From UBA4615 sp964399635 (GTDB taxonomy: Bacteria; Pseudomonadota; Gammaproteobacteria; Burkholderiales; Burkholderiaceae_E), in NCBI GenBank assembly GCA_964399635.1, contig CAYNRU010000028.1, forward strand, positions 62,001-126,000: DNA of 64,000 nt, written 5' to 3'. Every line of letters starts with the position of its first letter. The first letter of the stretch is position 1. The notes below the pieces were generated by a model, which was not told where the DNA came from, made no database searches, and worked only from the letters and a program-made list of their open reading frames with translations. Both the position numbers and the translations under genes were made by a program. Below are positions 52,191 to 62,318 of the stretch, in pieces.

Positions 52191-53252
52191 TCAGAGCACG
52201 CGGCCGTACCAGCTTACGGACAGGCCGGCCGCGAGCAGCGCGAGGAGGGCGGCCGCGGCCGCGAAGAAGGCGCCGATCTCGAGCTCCTTGCGCTCCATCA
52301 CGAAGCGGCTGTTCATCGTTGCGTAGATGCGCTTGAGCTCCTCTGCGTTTCCCGCGAAGAAGTACTCGCCGCGGGTCACGTCGGCGACCGTCTTCAGGGC
52401 CGTCTCGTCGAGCGCCACCCGCATCGACCAGCCGTCGGTGCGCAGCACCTCGCCCTTGGCGGTGCCGATGCCGACGGTGTAGACACGCACGCCGCGCTCG
52501 GCGGCGAGCCGGGACGCCGCGATCGGGTCCGGGCCGGTGGTGGACTGCCCGTCCGACAGCAGCACGACCACCCCCGCGTCGTAGGAGCCTGCGGGGACCG
52601 GCACGAACGCCTCCTTGGGGCGCTCCCCGGGCCTGGGACGGGCGGCGTCGCGCTGGCCCTCGCGGGTAGGGTCGGCGCCCGGCGTGCCGTCGCGGCGCCC
52701 GACCGAGCGAAGGTCGATGCCCGCACCCGGGAACAGGGTCGCCAGCGACACGACGATCGCGCTGCCGATCGCCGTGCCGCGCTGCGGCTGGAACCGGTCG
52801 ATGGCCTGCAGCACCTCCTCCCGGTCGTCGGTCGGTGGAAGCACCAGAGAGGCCACGCCCGCGAAGCTCACGATGCCCACCCGGGTGGTGCGCGGCTGCT
52901 CGGCCACGAAGGCGCGGGCGGCCTCCTGGGCCGCGGCGAGCCGGGTCGGCTTGACATCGGTGGCACGCATGCTGCCCGACACGTCGATCGCGAGGATCAC
53001 CACCTCGTGCCGGCTCGGCATCGTGACCACCGCCGCCGGGCGTCCGACCGATACCAGCAGCAGCGCGATCGCCAGCAGGAGCAGCGCCGGCGGCAGGTGG
53101 CGCAGCCGTCCGCCGCCGGGGCCCGCCGAGCGGGCCAGCCCGCCCAGCAGCCGGTGGCGGGCGGCACGGCGTCGGGCCCAGAACACGTACAGCCCCGCCA
53201 GCAGCGGGACCAGCAAGAGCCCGAGCAGCATCTGGGGCCAGACGAAGGTCAT
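52191..53252 (-). CDS. VWA-domain membrane protein (BatA-like)
   Basis: 353 residues. Two N-terminal membrane helices (about 5-22 and 55-70), a VWA domain (about 88-315) with an intact MIDAS DxSxS motif (AIDVSGSMRATD), a conserved Thr region (RGTAIGSAI) and LLSDGQSTTGPD, then a final helix (about 328-348). An Arg/Asp/Pro-rich insertion (about 185-215) lies in the domain. Third gene of a MoxR-DUF58-VWA operon, thought to act in envelope integrity or metal-cofactor insertion. Confidence 0.93.
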   Translation of the reverse strand: MTFVWPQMLLGLLLVPLLAGLYVFWARRRAARHRLLGGLARSAGPGGGRLRHLPPALLLLAIALLLVSVGRPAAVVTMPSRHEVVILAIDVSGSMRATDVKPTRLAAAQEAARAFVAEQPRTTRVGIVSFAGVASLVLPPTDDREEVLQAIDRFQPQRGTAIGSAIVVSLATLFPGAGIDLRSVGRRDGTPGADPTREGQRDAARPRPGERPKEAFVPVPAGSYDAGVVVLLSDGQSTTGPDPIAASRLAAERGVRVYTVGIGTAKGEVLRTDGWSMRVALDETALKTVADVTRGEYFFAGNAEELKRIYATMNSRFVMERKELEIGAFFAAAAALLALLAAGLSVSWYGRVL

Positions 53253-54188
53253 GGCCGCGACCCCCCCGCGCCGGCGGCCGCGGCCGACAGGTGGCCCGGC
53301 ATCGATGCCGCCCCGCCGGCCAGCCGGCTGCGCTGCTTGCGCAGGTCGGCGAAGCGCAGGATGGTGTCGGCCAGGTCGTCCTCGGTGGACAGCTCCAGCG
53401 TGTCGACCCCCGCGCGTGCGAAGCCCTCGCGCAGGGCGTTCTCGCGGCGGGTGGCAGCGGCCGCGAATCGGTCCCGGAAGCCGCGGTCGTGCGTGTCGAC
53501 CATGACCTGCTCGCCGGTCTCGGCGTCCTGCACCACCAGCAGCCCCAGGTCGGGCAGCTGCGACTCGAGCGGATCATGGATGCGCAGGGCGACCACCTCG
53601 TGGCGCCGCGCGAGCCTCGCGAGCGCCGCGTCCCAGCCCGGCTTGCTGATGAAGTCGGACACCACGAAGACCAGCGAGCGGCGGCGGATGGTCTCGGCGC
53701 CCGCATGCAGCAGCGCCGACAGGTCGGTCTCGGCGGAGGTGCCCGTCTCGGGCCGGTTCTCGAGGTGCGAGACGATGTACAGCAGGTGGCGCCGGCCAGT
53801 GCGCGCCGGGATCATGGTGTCGACGCGATCGCCGTAGCACATCGCGCCGACCGCGTTGCCGTGGCCGCTGAGCAGCCGGGCGATCACCGTGACGAAGTCC
53901 ACCGCGACCGTGCGCTTGGTCTGCGCGCCCGAGCCGAAGCCCACCGAGCCGCTCAGGTCGATCAGGAACCAGGCCGAGACCTCGCGGTCCTCGTGATACT
54001 CCCGCACGTGCGGCGTGTCCATGCGCGCGGTGACGTTCCAGTCGATGCGCCGGACGTCGTCGTTGAACTGGTATTCGCGCAGGTCGGCGAGATCGAGCCC
54101 GGAGCCGCGGAACAGGGTCCGGTAGTCGCCGTGCAGCAGCCCGTCGAGCCGACGGATCACCGTCCACTCGAGCCGCTGCAGCAGCGCC

Positions 54189-54214
<26 letters not shown>
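53249..54214 (-). CDS. DUF58 domain protein
   Basis: 321 residues. The DUF58 signature is plain: GSGLDLADLREYQFNDDVRRIDW and MDTPHVREYHEDREVSAWFLIDLSGSV (in parts), which begins a degenerate VWA-like region with SxS but reduced MIDAS. It overlaps the VWA gene by four bases (ATGA) and the moxR 3' end by 26. The partner of MoxR and VWA proteins in this operon type. Confidence 0.93.
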
Positions 54215-55205
<991 letters not shown>

Positions 55206-55248
55206 GCGTTCCGGGGATGGGCTGCGGTCGGTGGGAGGAGGGGGGCGT

Positions 55249-56301
55249 TCAGAAGGGCGACATGCCGGCGCCGGCAGCCGCGCTCTCGATGGGGACCGCG
55301 AAGCCGATCCCGATGAAGACGCGTTGCTCGGTCGGGTTCAGCACCGCGGTCACGATGCCGACCACCTCGCCTTCGGGCGTCACCAGCGGGCCGCCCGAGC
55401 TGCCCGGGTTGGCCGCGGCGTCGAACTGGATCAGGTTGGTCAGCAGGCGCTGGCCTTCGGGGGAGCGGAATTCGCGCTTGAGGCCCGAGACGACGCCCGC
55501 GGTCACCGACGGGCCGATGCCGAAGGGAAAGCCGACGGCTACCACGACGTCGCCCGGGCGCAGATCGGCGGTGGACTTGAGCGTCGCCGCCTGCAGGTCG
55601 TCCGGCAGCGTCTTGGCCTGCAGCACCGCGAGGTCCTGCTCGGGCTGGGCCTGCACCATCACGGCGTCCGACTCGAGGCCGTCGGCGAAGACGATCTTGA
55701 TCGAGTCGGCGCCGGCCACCACGTGCAGGTTGGTCAGGATCAGGCCGGAGTCCACGACGACCACGCCGCTGCCGACGCCCACGTCCTCGCCGGGCTTGCC
55801 GTCCTTGTCCACCGGGCCGATGCGCCGGACCCTGACCACCGACGGGCGGATCACCTCCCAGGCCTTGGCGGCCTGGGACGGCAGCGGCTGCGTCTCGAGC
55901 GTGCGCAGCACCGCCGCATCGATGTCCTCCTGGGTCAGCGCGCGCTGGCCCGGCGGGCTCATGCCGCGCTGCAGCGCCATCCCGGAGAGCGCGGCGACGA
56001 CCCCGAGCGCCACCAGCAACGGTCGGTCGAAGCGGCGCAGCGCCGCGCGCAGGCGTGCCAGGCGTCCGGGCGGCGGCGCGACTGGCGCGGGTGGGGGCGA
56101 GGCGGGGCGCGCGCCGGATTCGGGCCGGGCCCACGGCGAGGCTGGCCTCGCGCCGGCGCCGGCGCGGGCGCTCGCCGGTCGGGCCGGGGGGCCGGTCGGG
56201 GCGCTGCGGGGGTCGGCAGGCGCTCCTGTCAGCTGGGCGCCCGCGGCGCGGTCGTTGCGGGGCACGCCGGGCGAGCGGCTGTAGAGCGGGCGTCGCGCCA
56301 C
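55249..56301 (-). CDS. Membrane-anchored S1C trypsin-like protease without PDZ
   Basis: 350 residues from GTG 56301 (GGAG nine bases upstream; an ATG at 56352 is an alternative). A Pro/Ala-rich cytoplasmic region (1-90) is followed by one membrane helix (about 94-110) and a periplasmic protease domain with His193 (LTNLHVV), Asp223 (EQDLAVL) and Ser302 (NPGSSGGPL). No PDZ domain follows; the protein ends 48 residues after Ser. A third HtrA-like protease in the window, of a different type from those in the two-component cassettes. Confidence 0.88.
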   Translation of the reverse strand: MARRPLYSRSPGVPRNDRAAGAQLTGAPADPRSAPTGPPARPASARAGAGARPASPWARPESGARPASPPPAPVAPPPGRLARLRAALRRFDRPLLVALGVVAALSGMALQRGMSPPGQRALTQEDIDAAVLRTLETQPLPSQAAKAWEVIRPSVVRVRRIGPVDKDGKPGEDVGVGSGVVVVDSGLILTNLHVVAGADSIKIVFADGLESDAVMVQAQPEQDLAVLQAKTLPDDLQAATLKSTADLRPGDVVVAVGFPFGIGPSVTAGVVSGLKREFRSPEGQRLLTNLIQFDAAANPGSSGGPLVTPEGEVVGIVTAVLNPTEQRVFIGIGFAVPIESAAAGAGMSPF

Positions 56302-56480
56302 GTCAGGTCGCTCCGCGCGCGTTCCGCCGCGCGCAGTGCGCGCCGTCCGCATCGATCGAGTCGAGGTGTCCCAAGTACCGCTCCAGCCGTGCCGCCCCGC
56401 GGGTCGGGTGCGCATCAACGGTAGCACGCAGTCGACGGACGGGTAAATCGCCAGGCCGCTCCGCCGGCCGGCGGGTCGGC

Positions 56481-57629
56481 TCAGAGCAGGGTCGCGTCCG
56501 TCGGCAGGCCCATCAGCACCCGACCGGCGAGCTCCCAGGTGGCCGGCGCCACCATCGCATGCTGGGTGCCGACGTGGGCATCGCGGAACCGGCGCTGCAG
56601 GGGGTTCGACAGGAACACCGCCGACCCGCCGCCGATGTCGTACATGCTGCGGGCGACGTCGGCCGCGGTGCGCGTCGCATGGGTCGCCGACAGCCTCAGG
56701 TCGGCCCGGGTCCGCAGACCGGGCGCGTCGCCCGCGCAGGCCTCGCGCCAGGCCGCGCCGACCGCCTCCGCGCAGTAGGCGCCGGCCGAGCGCAGCGCCG
56801 CCTCGGCCTGCGCGAGGCTCGCCTGCGCGGTGGCCCGCTCGGCGAGGGTGCGCCGGCTGCCCTGGGGCTGCTTGGCGCCGGCCAGCACCGCCAGATCCTC
56901 GACGGCCGCCCGGGCGTTGCCGAGCATGACCGCGGCGATGCCCTGCGCGAGCAGCCCGAACGGCGGCATACGGTAGAGCGGCCCGTCGTGGCGCGGCGCG
57001 TCGTCCACGATCGAGACCGAGCGGTCCCGTGGCACGCGCAGCCCGCCGACCTCGACCTCGCCGCTGCCGGTGCCCGCCAGCCCGCTCACGTGCCAGCCGT
57101 CCAGGCGCCGTGCGTCCCGTGCCGGGAAGAAGACCATCCTCGAATCGGGGCTGCCGTTGGCGCGCAGCCGGGGCCGGCCGTCCTCCAGCACCACGCAGCC
57201 CCCCGCGAGCCAGCTGCAGTGCGCATGGCCGCTGAACCACTGCCAGCGCCCGTCGACGACGAAGTGGTCGCCCTCGACGACCGCCCGGCCCATTGGCGCG
57301 AACACGCCGCCGGTCACGGTGTCCGGCCCGGCGTGGATCTCGGCGGCGACCGCGGACGGCAGCCACGCTGCCGTCATCCCCGCGGTGGCGCCGATCATCA
57401 CGCACCAGCCGGCGGAGGCGTCCGCATGCCCGATCGCCGCCATCGCGTCGAGCGCCGCCTGCGGGTCGAGCTCCAGCCCGCCCAGGCTGCCCGGCAGCAG
57501 GCAGCGGAACAGCCCGGCCGCGGCGAGCCGCTGCACGAGATCGGACGGCAGGCCGCGAGCCTGCTCGATCTCGGCGGCGCGCGCGCGGATCTCGGGCTCG
57601 AGTGCACGGGCGGTGTCTGCGAGTGTCAT
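56481..57629 (-). CDS. Acyl-CoA dehydrogenase-fold flavin protein (group D monooxygenase-like)
   Basis: 382 residues with the acyl-CoA dehydrogenase fold: N-terminal helices (LPSDLVQRLAAAGLFRCLLP), the beta domain (HFVVDGRWQWFSGHAHCSW; SGLAGTGSGEVEVGGLRVP) and a C-terminal helical domain. No catalytic Glu of true dehydrogenases is evident, and GRWQWFSG with HADASAGWC fits HpaB/DszC-type two-component monooxygenases. These need a partner flavin reductase, which is not nearby. Substrate unknown. Confidence 0.85.
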   Translation of the reverse strand: MTLADTARALEPEIRARAAEIEQARGLPSDLVQRLAAAGLFRCLLPGSLGGLELDPQAALDAMAAIGHADASAGWCVMIGATAGMTAAWLPSAVAAEIHAGPDTVTGGVFAPMGRAVVEGDHFVVDGRWQWFSGHAHCSWLAGGCVVLEDGRPRLRANGSPDSRMVFFPARDARRLDGWHVSGLAGTGSGEVEVGGLRVPRDRSVSIVDDAPRHDGPLYRMPPFGLLAQGIAAVMLGNARAAVEDLAVLAGAKQPQGSRRTLAERATAQASLAQAEAALRSAGAYCAEAVGAAWREACAGDAPGLRTRADLRLSATHATRTAADVARSMYDIGGGSAVFLSNPLQRRFRDAHVGTQHAMVAPATWELAGRVLMGLPTDATLL

Positions 57630-57960
57630 GGGCGCATTATGGCCATGCCCCCGGCAAGCCGGAAAGTGGCCGGGCCGTGCGTCGCGCGCGCGGCCTCCGG
57701 CGCCGCCACGCCTCGCGGCCGGATCCCGGCGTCGGCCGACCGGCCGCGTCCCACGACACGCGGTGCCGACGACATCCTCGCCGGCGCGCGCCGCGGGAGT
57801 CCGAGTGCGCGCCCGGAAAGCCCGGGTCCCGACACATTGACGAAATCATGCGGGCGCGTGGACACTCGGACACTGGGTGGACGCTGCTCCCCGCTGCCGG
57901 GTAGTCCGGCCCGCGGGCGCGACGCGTGAACCGGCTCGCAGGAGTCGACGGGAGATCTGA
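57630..57960. other. Gene-free gap
   Basis: 331 bases upstream of the lipoprotein gene. Open frames here have shadow-like composition only. I see no promoter consensus, repeat or RNA gene. Confidence 0.5.
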
Positions 57961-58653
57961 ATGAAACGAGCAGCACGCAAGACGATCCTGGCTGCAGGGG
58001 GCCTGCTGGCCCTTGCCGGCTGCATGGGCATGCCGGGGTCGGCGGGTGGCATCGCGGACATGACCTTCTTCGTGACCAGCGTCGGCCCCGGCAAGGGCGG
58101 CGATCTCGGTGGCCTCCCGGGCGCGGACCAGCACTGCCAGGCGCTCGCCAAGGCGGCCGGCGCCGGCGACAAGCCGTGGCGCGCCTATGTGAGCACGCAG
58201 GGCGCATCGCTGTCCGACACCAACGTCGTCAATGCACGCGACCGGATCGGCGCGGGCCCCTGGCAGAACGCCAAGGGCGTCGTGGTCGCGCGCAGCGTCG
58301 AGGACCTTCACTCGGCGACCAACAATCTGACGAAGGAGACGACGCTCGACGAGCGGGGCCAACTCGTCAACGGCCGCACCGAGAAGCCCAACAAGCACGA
58401 CATCCTGACCGGCTCGCGGCCCGACGGCACGGCCTTCCCCGGCCCCCCGTTTCCGGACATGACCTGCGGGAACTGGACGAAGGGCACGGCCGATGGGTCG
58501 GCGATGACCGGCCACCACGATCGCGTGGGACCCACCACCAGCCCCTGGGCCACGTCCTGGAACTCGGCCCATCCGACACTCGGCTGCAGCATGGACAAGA
58601 TCCGGCCGACCGGGGGCGAGGGGCTCCTGTACTGTTTCGCGGCCATGAAGTAG
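57961..58653 (+). CDS. Putative lipoprotein with a lectin-like C-terminal pattern
   Basis: 230 residues. Signal peptide with lipobox LAGC (Cys21). The mature part has FFVTSVGPGKGGDLGGLPGA followed by HCQALA, a motif seen at the start of a family of exported proteins, and a C-terminal WNSAHPTLGC...GGEGLLYCFA block that resembles C-type-lectin-like folds. Four Cys in the mature part (in HCQA, MTCGNW, LGCSM, LYCFA) could form two disulphides. Function unknown; a surface or periplasmic ligand-binding role is an inference. Confidence 0.82.
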   Translation: MKRAARKTILAAGGLLALAGCMGMPGSAGGIADMTFFVTSVGPGKGGDLGGLPGADQHCQALAKAAGAGDKPWRAYVSTQGASLSDTNVVNARDRIGAGPWQNAKGVVVARSVEDLHSATNNLTKETTLDERGQLVNGRTEKPNKHDILTGSRPDGTAFPGPPFPDMTCGNWTKGTADGSAMTGHHDRVGPTTSPWATSWNSAHPTLGCSMDKIRPTGGEGLLYCFAAMK

Positions 58654-58711
58654 ACGCGGCGTGCGTGCCCCGGCGCATCCGCCGGGGTCACCCGCCGTCT
58701 CCGGCCGACCG

Positions 58712-58989
58712 CTAGCGCCGCGGTTTCTCGAACGAGACGCCGTCGGCTGCCCGGTACAGCTGGGCAGACCGCTGCCGGCCGCCCTGGAAGGCCCCTCCGA
58801 CCGCCCCCAGCGAATCGTCCTCCGTCAGGCGGGGCCGGAGCGCGCGCTGCTCGAGCGGCACGCCCATGATCCGCCCTCCAGCGTCTGCAGTGCCGTCCGC
58901 GTGAACTGCCCCGGCAGCAGGTGCGGCGGCAGCACGCGACTGCCCAGGGTGTCGCGCAGCCGGGCGAGCGCCGCGTGTGCTGGTGGCAT
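58712..58989 (-). pseudogene. Possible decayed gene split over two frames
   Basis: In the 430-base gap between two plus-strand genes, the minus strand encodes MPPAHAALARLRDTLGSRVL, then PPHLLPGQFTRTALQTLEG in one frame (58825-58989). A second frame carries MGVPLEQRALRPRLTEDDSL and ends YRAADGVSFEKPRR (58712-58867). The second could continue the first if one base were lost near 58870. The residues look protein-like (PPHLLPGQFTRTALQTLEG especially), but I recognise no family. Confidence 0.35.
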
Positions 58990-59083
58990 CGTCCGTGACG
59001 TCGGCGCCACGCCGGCAGGCTCATGTCGTGGGCCTGCCCGGGGCCATGCTCCACGGACCACGGATGAACGAGGAGACACCGAC

Positions 59084-60112
59084 TTGAACTGGTTCGAGAA
59101 GCTGACTGGATTCGCCGAGACCGACCCGCTCACCACGCGCTCGCAGCTGGCGGTGGAGGGGCGCGAGCTGGTATCGCGCGTGACCGGACGGCGCCACCGC
59201 ATCGGCGAGCTGGAGCTGGTGTCGCTTGCCGAGCTGCGCCAGCGGGTCGCGGCCACCCGTGCGCGTGCCGGCTCGCTGCGGCTGCAGGTGCTCTACGCCG
59301 ACGTCCGTGCGCTGCACGCTCTGCCCGACCACGCCGGGGCGCTCTTTCAGGTCGCCTCGCAGTTCAACATGCTGGAGATGGTCAGCCCGGACGTCGTGCC
59401 CGAGGACGGCGTGACCCGCTACGAGGGCGATCACACGCAGGGTCCCGCCTGCGCGATCGCCGCGGGCGCGGCCACGCTCTACCGGAACTACTTCGTGCCG
59501 GTCGGCGATCAGGTCGGTCAGTCGCGCGACAGGCAGCTCGACGGCCTCGCGGACCTGGGCGCGGCGCTTTCCGGCGCGCTCGGGCTGCCGGTGTCGGCGC
59601 TGTGGTCGATGCGCAATGGCTACGCGCTGTGCGCCCCGGACGGGCTCGCCGCGATCGAGCGCCACCTCGGCGACGCCGACGAAGCCGCCCGCGATGCGCT
59701 ACGCGCGCGCCTGCGGATCGGGCTGCACTGGGACGTCGAGGTCACCGACGCGCCCGGACCGGTCCGCCATACCGTGTCGCAGGCGTTCTGCTCCGCGCTG
59801 CCGGTGGCGTATTCGGGCATCCCGTCGCAACGCTGGGAGCGCTTCGCCCGGCTGGTCCTGGAGGCTGCCTACGAGGCGACCCTGCTCGCCGGGGTGCTGA
59901 ATGCCGATCGCGGCGGCTCGCCGGTGATCGCGCTCACCCGTCTCGGTGGCGGCGCCTTCGGCAACGACAGCCGCTGGATCGATGATGCGATGCGCCGCGC
60001 GCTCGCCCTGGTCGCCGACCGTGACCTCGACGTCCGGGTGGTCACGCGCGGCGAGTCCACGCCGGCGCTGCGCCGGATGGAGCGGCTGTACCCGAGCGAC
60101 TCCCTGCGCTGA
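59084..60112 (+). CDS. Conserved protein of unknown function, possibly macro-domain-like
   Basis: 342 residues from TTG 59084, with AGGAG eight bases upstream; no ATG or GTG fits. Conserved-looking blocks: NWFEKLTGFAETDP at the start, ALFQVASQFNMLEMVSP (about 90), DHTQGPACAIAAGAATLYRN (about 118), HTVSQAFCSALPVAYSG (about 230) and LTRLGGGAFGNDSRWI (about 287). The TQGPACAIA and GGGAFGN turns faintly recall ADP-ribose-binding macro domains. No signal or membrane segment. I have seen this architecture in related bacteria but know no function. Confidence 0.8.
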   Translation: MNWFEKLTGFAETDPLTTRSQLAVEGRELVSRVTGRRHRIGELELVSLAELRQRVAATRARAGSLRLQVLYADVRALHALPDHAGALFQVASQFNMLEMVSPDVVPEDGVTRYEGDHTQGPACAIAAGAATLYRNYFVPVGDQVGQSRDRQLDGLADLGAALSGALGLPVSALWSMRNGYALCAPDGLAAIERHLGDADEAARDALRARLRIGLHWDVEVTDAPGPVRHTVSQAFCSALPVAYSGIPSQRWERFARLVLEAAYEATLLAGVLNADRGGSPVIALTRLGGGAFGNDSRWIDDAMRRALALVADRDLDVRVVTRGESTPALRRMERLYPSDSLR

Positions 60113-60144
60113 AGGAGCCGCCCATGACCCCGGCCCTGCGCTGC

Positions 60145-60302
60145 CTATGGTCGTCCGGTGAGCAGGAGCACGATGACGATCACCACCACGAGTCCCAGCA
60201 AGCCGCTGGGTGCATAGCCCCAGCTCTTGCTATGCGGCTAGGTGGGTATGACGCCGACCAGCATCAGGATCAGGACAACAACAGTATCGTTCCGAGGCTC
60301 AT
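60145..60302 (-). pseudogene. DUF3309 small membrane protein, frameshift plus nonsense
   Basis: A DUF3309 protein (~52 residues) is readable: MSLGTILLL, then after a one-base shift near 60278 VLILMLVGVIPT, a TAG at 60238-60240 where the family has Trp, and PHSKSWGYAPSGLLGLVVVI to a final TAG at 60145. Two independent lesions make it a clear pseudogene. The family is a tiny one- or two-helix membrane protein of unknown role, often among stress genes. Confidence 0.85.
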
Positions 60303-60390
60303 GGCCTGCTCCGGTGCTGACTGTGGTTCGGCCGGGTGGGCCTGTTTCGGTCGCAGCCGGGCCGTGCCCGGGCTGGCCGCCACGATGTCG

Positions 60391-60585
60391 CTATGACTTC
60401 GTGAACCATGAGTCGCTGGCTTTGCGTTCCCACTCGGCCAGCTGCTTCTCCGCGTCGTCCTTCGCGATGCCGTACCGCTCCTGGATCTCTCCGGCGAGAT
60501 GGTCGCGACGCCCTGCGACGACGTCGATGTCGTCGTCCGCGCTGGCCGATCCGGCGCGACGCCGTGCCGCAGTCGCAAGACTCAC
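60391..60585 (-). pseudogene. CsbD-like stress protein, N-terminus replaced
   Basis: The last ~49 residues match the CsbD family: DDDIDVVAGRRDHLAGEIQE, then RYGIAKDDAEKQLAEWERK. The usual beginning (MNWDQIEGKWKQLKGKVKE-like) is absent and replaced by an Ala/Arg-rich stretch that can be read from a GTG at 60585. Either a 5'-truncated remnant or a divergent 64-residue protein. CsbD proteins are general-stress proteins of unknown mechanism. It lies 88 bases from the DUF3309 remnant on the same strand. Confidence 0.7.
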
Positions 60586-60721
60586 CCGCGCGCAGGCGGT
60601 CGCGGCCGCGGCCTGCGCGCGCGGGTCGCGTGTGAGAGGATTTGGGCTGCGACCGGGGCGGGCTTCGTGGCGCCTGCCGCGCCGGGCCCGGGCCGGGCAC
60701 ATACGGACCAAGGAGAGCGGC

Positions 60722-61300
60722 ATGGATCGGTTGGCAGGCGGTGGGATGCGGGTCGAGGTGTACGGGCGCACGGCGCGGCTCCTGCATTGGCTGACCGTGC
60801 TGTTGCTAGCCGTCCAGATGCCCGTCGGCCTGTATATGGCGTATCGCGGCGGCACGCTGAACATCTGGGACGCGACGACCGAGATGCTCTACAGCAGCCA
60901 CAAGTTCGGCGGCGTGGTGATCCTGCTGGTCGTGCTCTGGCGGCTTGGGCACCGGATGACCCGGGGCGCGCCGGCGGACGAGCCTAGCCTCGCCGGTTGG
61001 CAGCGGGTCGTCAGTCACCTGAGCCACTGGGGGATGTACCTGCTGCTGATCGGCGTGCCGGTCGCGGGCTACGTCGGCATCTCGATGTTTCCCGCGCTGG
61101 ACATCTTCGGGCTGTTCAAGCTGCCTGGCGTCGTCGCGCCGGACCAGGACGCCGCCAAGGTCGCGTTCGCAGTGCATCGTGTCCTGGCGCTGACGCTCGC
61201 AGCGCTGATCGCCGTACACGTCGCGGCGGCCATCCACCACTTCGTCGTGCGCAAGGACAACGTGCTCGGACGGATGATCCCGCGGCTGCTGCGGCGTTAG
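60722..61300 (+). CDS. Cytochrome b561
   Basis: 192 residues, four membrane helices (about 22-40, 58-76, 98-118, 150-172). Heme-ligand His candidates sit in RLLHWLTVLL (TM1), SSHKFGGVV (TM2), SHWGMYLLL (TM3) and VHRVLALTLAALIAVHVAAAIHH (TM4; in parts), as in di-heme YodB/CybB proteins that pass electrons from quinol to superoxide or other acceptors. The ATG 60722 follows an AAGGAGAG ribosome site. Confidence 0.92.
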   Translation: MDRLAGGGMRVEVYGRTARLLHWLTVLLLAVQMPVGLYMAYRGGTLNIWDATTEMLYSSHKFGGVVILLVVLWRLGHRMTRGAPADEPSLAGWQRVVSHLSHWGMYLLLIGVPVAGYVGISMFPALDIFGLFKLPGVVAPDQDAAKVAFAVHRVLALTLAALIAVHVAAAIHHFVVRKDNVLGRMIPRLLRR

Positions 61301-61646
61301 CCCCGTCCGATCCCGGCCAGCCGGATTTCCGGAGCGGGCCGCCGGGCCGGCCGTTCACCGTCGCGACGCGCGCGCGTCAGCGAAAGCCGAAGTACCCGAG
61401 CCGGCCCCGGCGATGCCCCCCCGCGAAGTCTGGCCCGGCGCCGGAGCAGGCGACGAGCACGTCGCGCTCGGTTCGATGCGACCGGATCCGTTTCGTGAGT
61501 CGCTCGCCCGTGTGTCCGTGCCGGATGCGACCCGCGGGCCCTGCCGCGCCGCGCTCGGGCGGACGAGCGCCGGGTCGCGACCCCGCTGCGCGGACGCTGT
61601 GTTGACGCCTGCCTGCGCCACACCGGCGGGGTGTTAGGATCCACGG
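61301..61646. other. Gap upstream of the second two-component cassette
   Basis: 346 bases with no supported gene. It must hold the promoter of the regulator at 61647 but no consensus element stands out; a weak AGGATCC precedes the ATG as ribosome site. Confidence 0.5.
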
Positions 61647-62318
61647 ATGCGGCTGCTGCTCGTCGAGGACGATCGGATGATCGGAGAAAGCCTGCGCAGC
61701 GCGCTGCGCGGCTCCGGCTACGCGGTCGACTGGGTACGCGACGGGCGAGCCGCCGATGCCGCGCTGTCGAGCGAGCGCTTCGATCTCGTGCTGCTCGACC
61801 TGGGCCTGCCGCAGCGCGACGGCATTTCGGTCCTGCAGGCCTTGCGCGCTCGCGGCGACCGCACGCCGGTGATCGTGGTGACCGCGCGCGATACCTCGGC
61901 CAGTCGCGTCCGCGGCCTGGACGAGGGGGCCGACGACTACGTCGTCAAGCCCTTCGACCTCGACGAGCTGCTGGCTCGGATGCGGGCGGTGATCCGCCGC
62001 CATGCTGGGCGCGCGGCGTCGTCGCTGACCGTCGATGCCGTGACCCTCGATCCCGCCACGCGTGAAGTGCGGCGCGACGGCGTCCCGATGGCGCTGTCGG
62101 CTCGGGAGTACGCGGTGCTCGAGGCGCTGATGCTGCGTCCGGGGGCGATCCTGTCGCGCGCCCAGCTGGAGGATCGGCTGTACGGATGGGGCGAGGAGCT
62201 GGAGAGCAACGCCATCTCGGTCTACGTCCACCAGCTCCGCCGCAAGTTCGGTCAGGAATTCATCCACACCGTGCGCGGCGTCGGCTATTACGTCGGTCCC
62301 CCGAAGGCGTCGGCGTGA
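61647..62318 (+). CDS. OmpR-family response regulator (PmrA/QseB-like), cassette 2
   Basis: 223 residues. Receiver: LVEDD (5-9), Asp51 (LVLLDLGLP), VTARD and VVKPFD; then a winged-helix domain ending VRGVGYYVGPP. Nearly collinear with the regulator at 6565, with identical blocks such as RLLLVEDD and DLGLP. Its stop overlaps the GTG of the kinase (GTGA), so the pair is translationally coupled. Confidence 0.95.
   Translation: MRLLLVEDDRMIGESLRSALRGSGYAVDWVRDGRAADAALSSERFDLVLLDLGLPQRDGISVLQALRARGDRTPVIVVTARDTSASRVRGLDEGADDYVVKPFDLDELLARMRAVIRRHAGRAASSLTVDAVTLDPATREVRRDGVPMALSAREYAVLEALMLRPGAILSRAQLEDRLYGWGEELESNAISVYVHQLRRKFGQEFIHTVRGVGYYVGPPKASA

Noticed and set aside
61355..61637. Short frames upstream of the second regulator
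   Set aside because: Composition of GC-rich noise and no start context; left as a gap.
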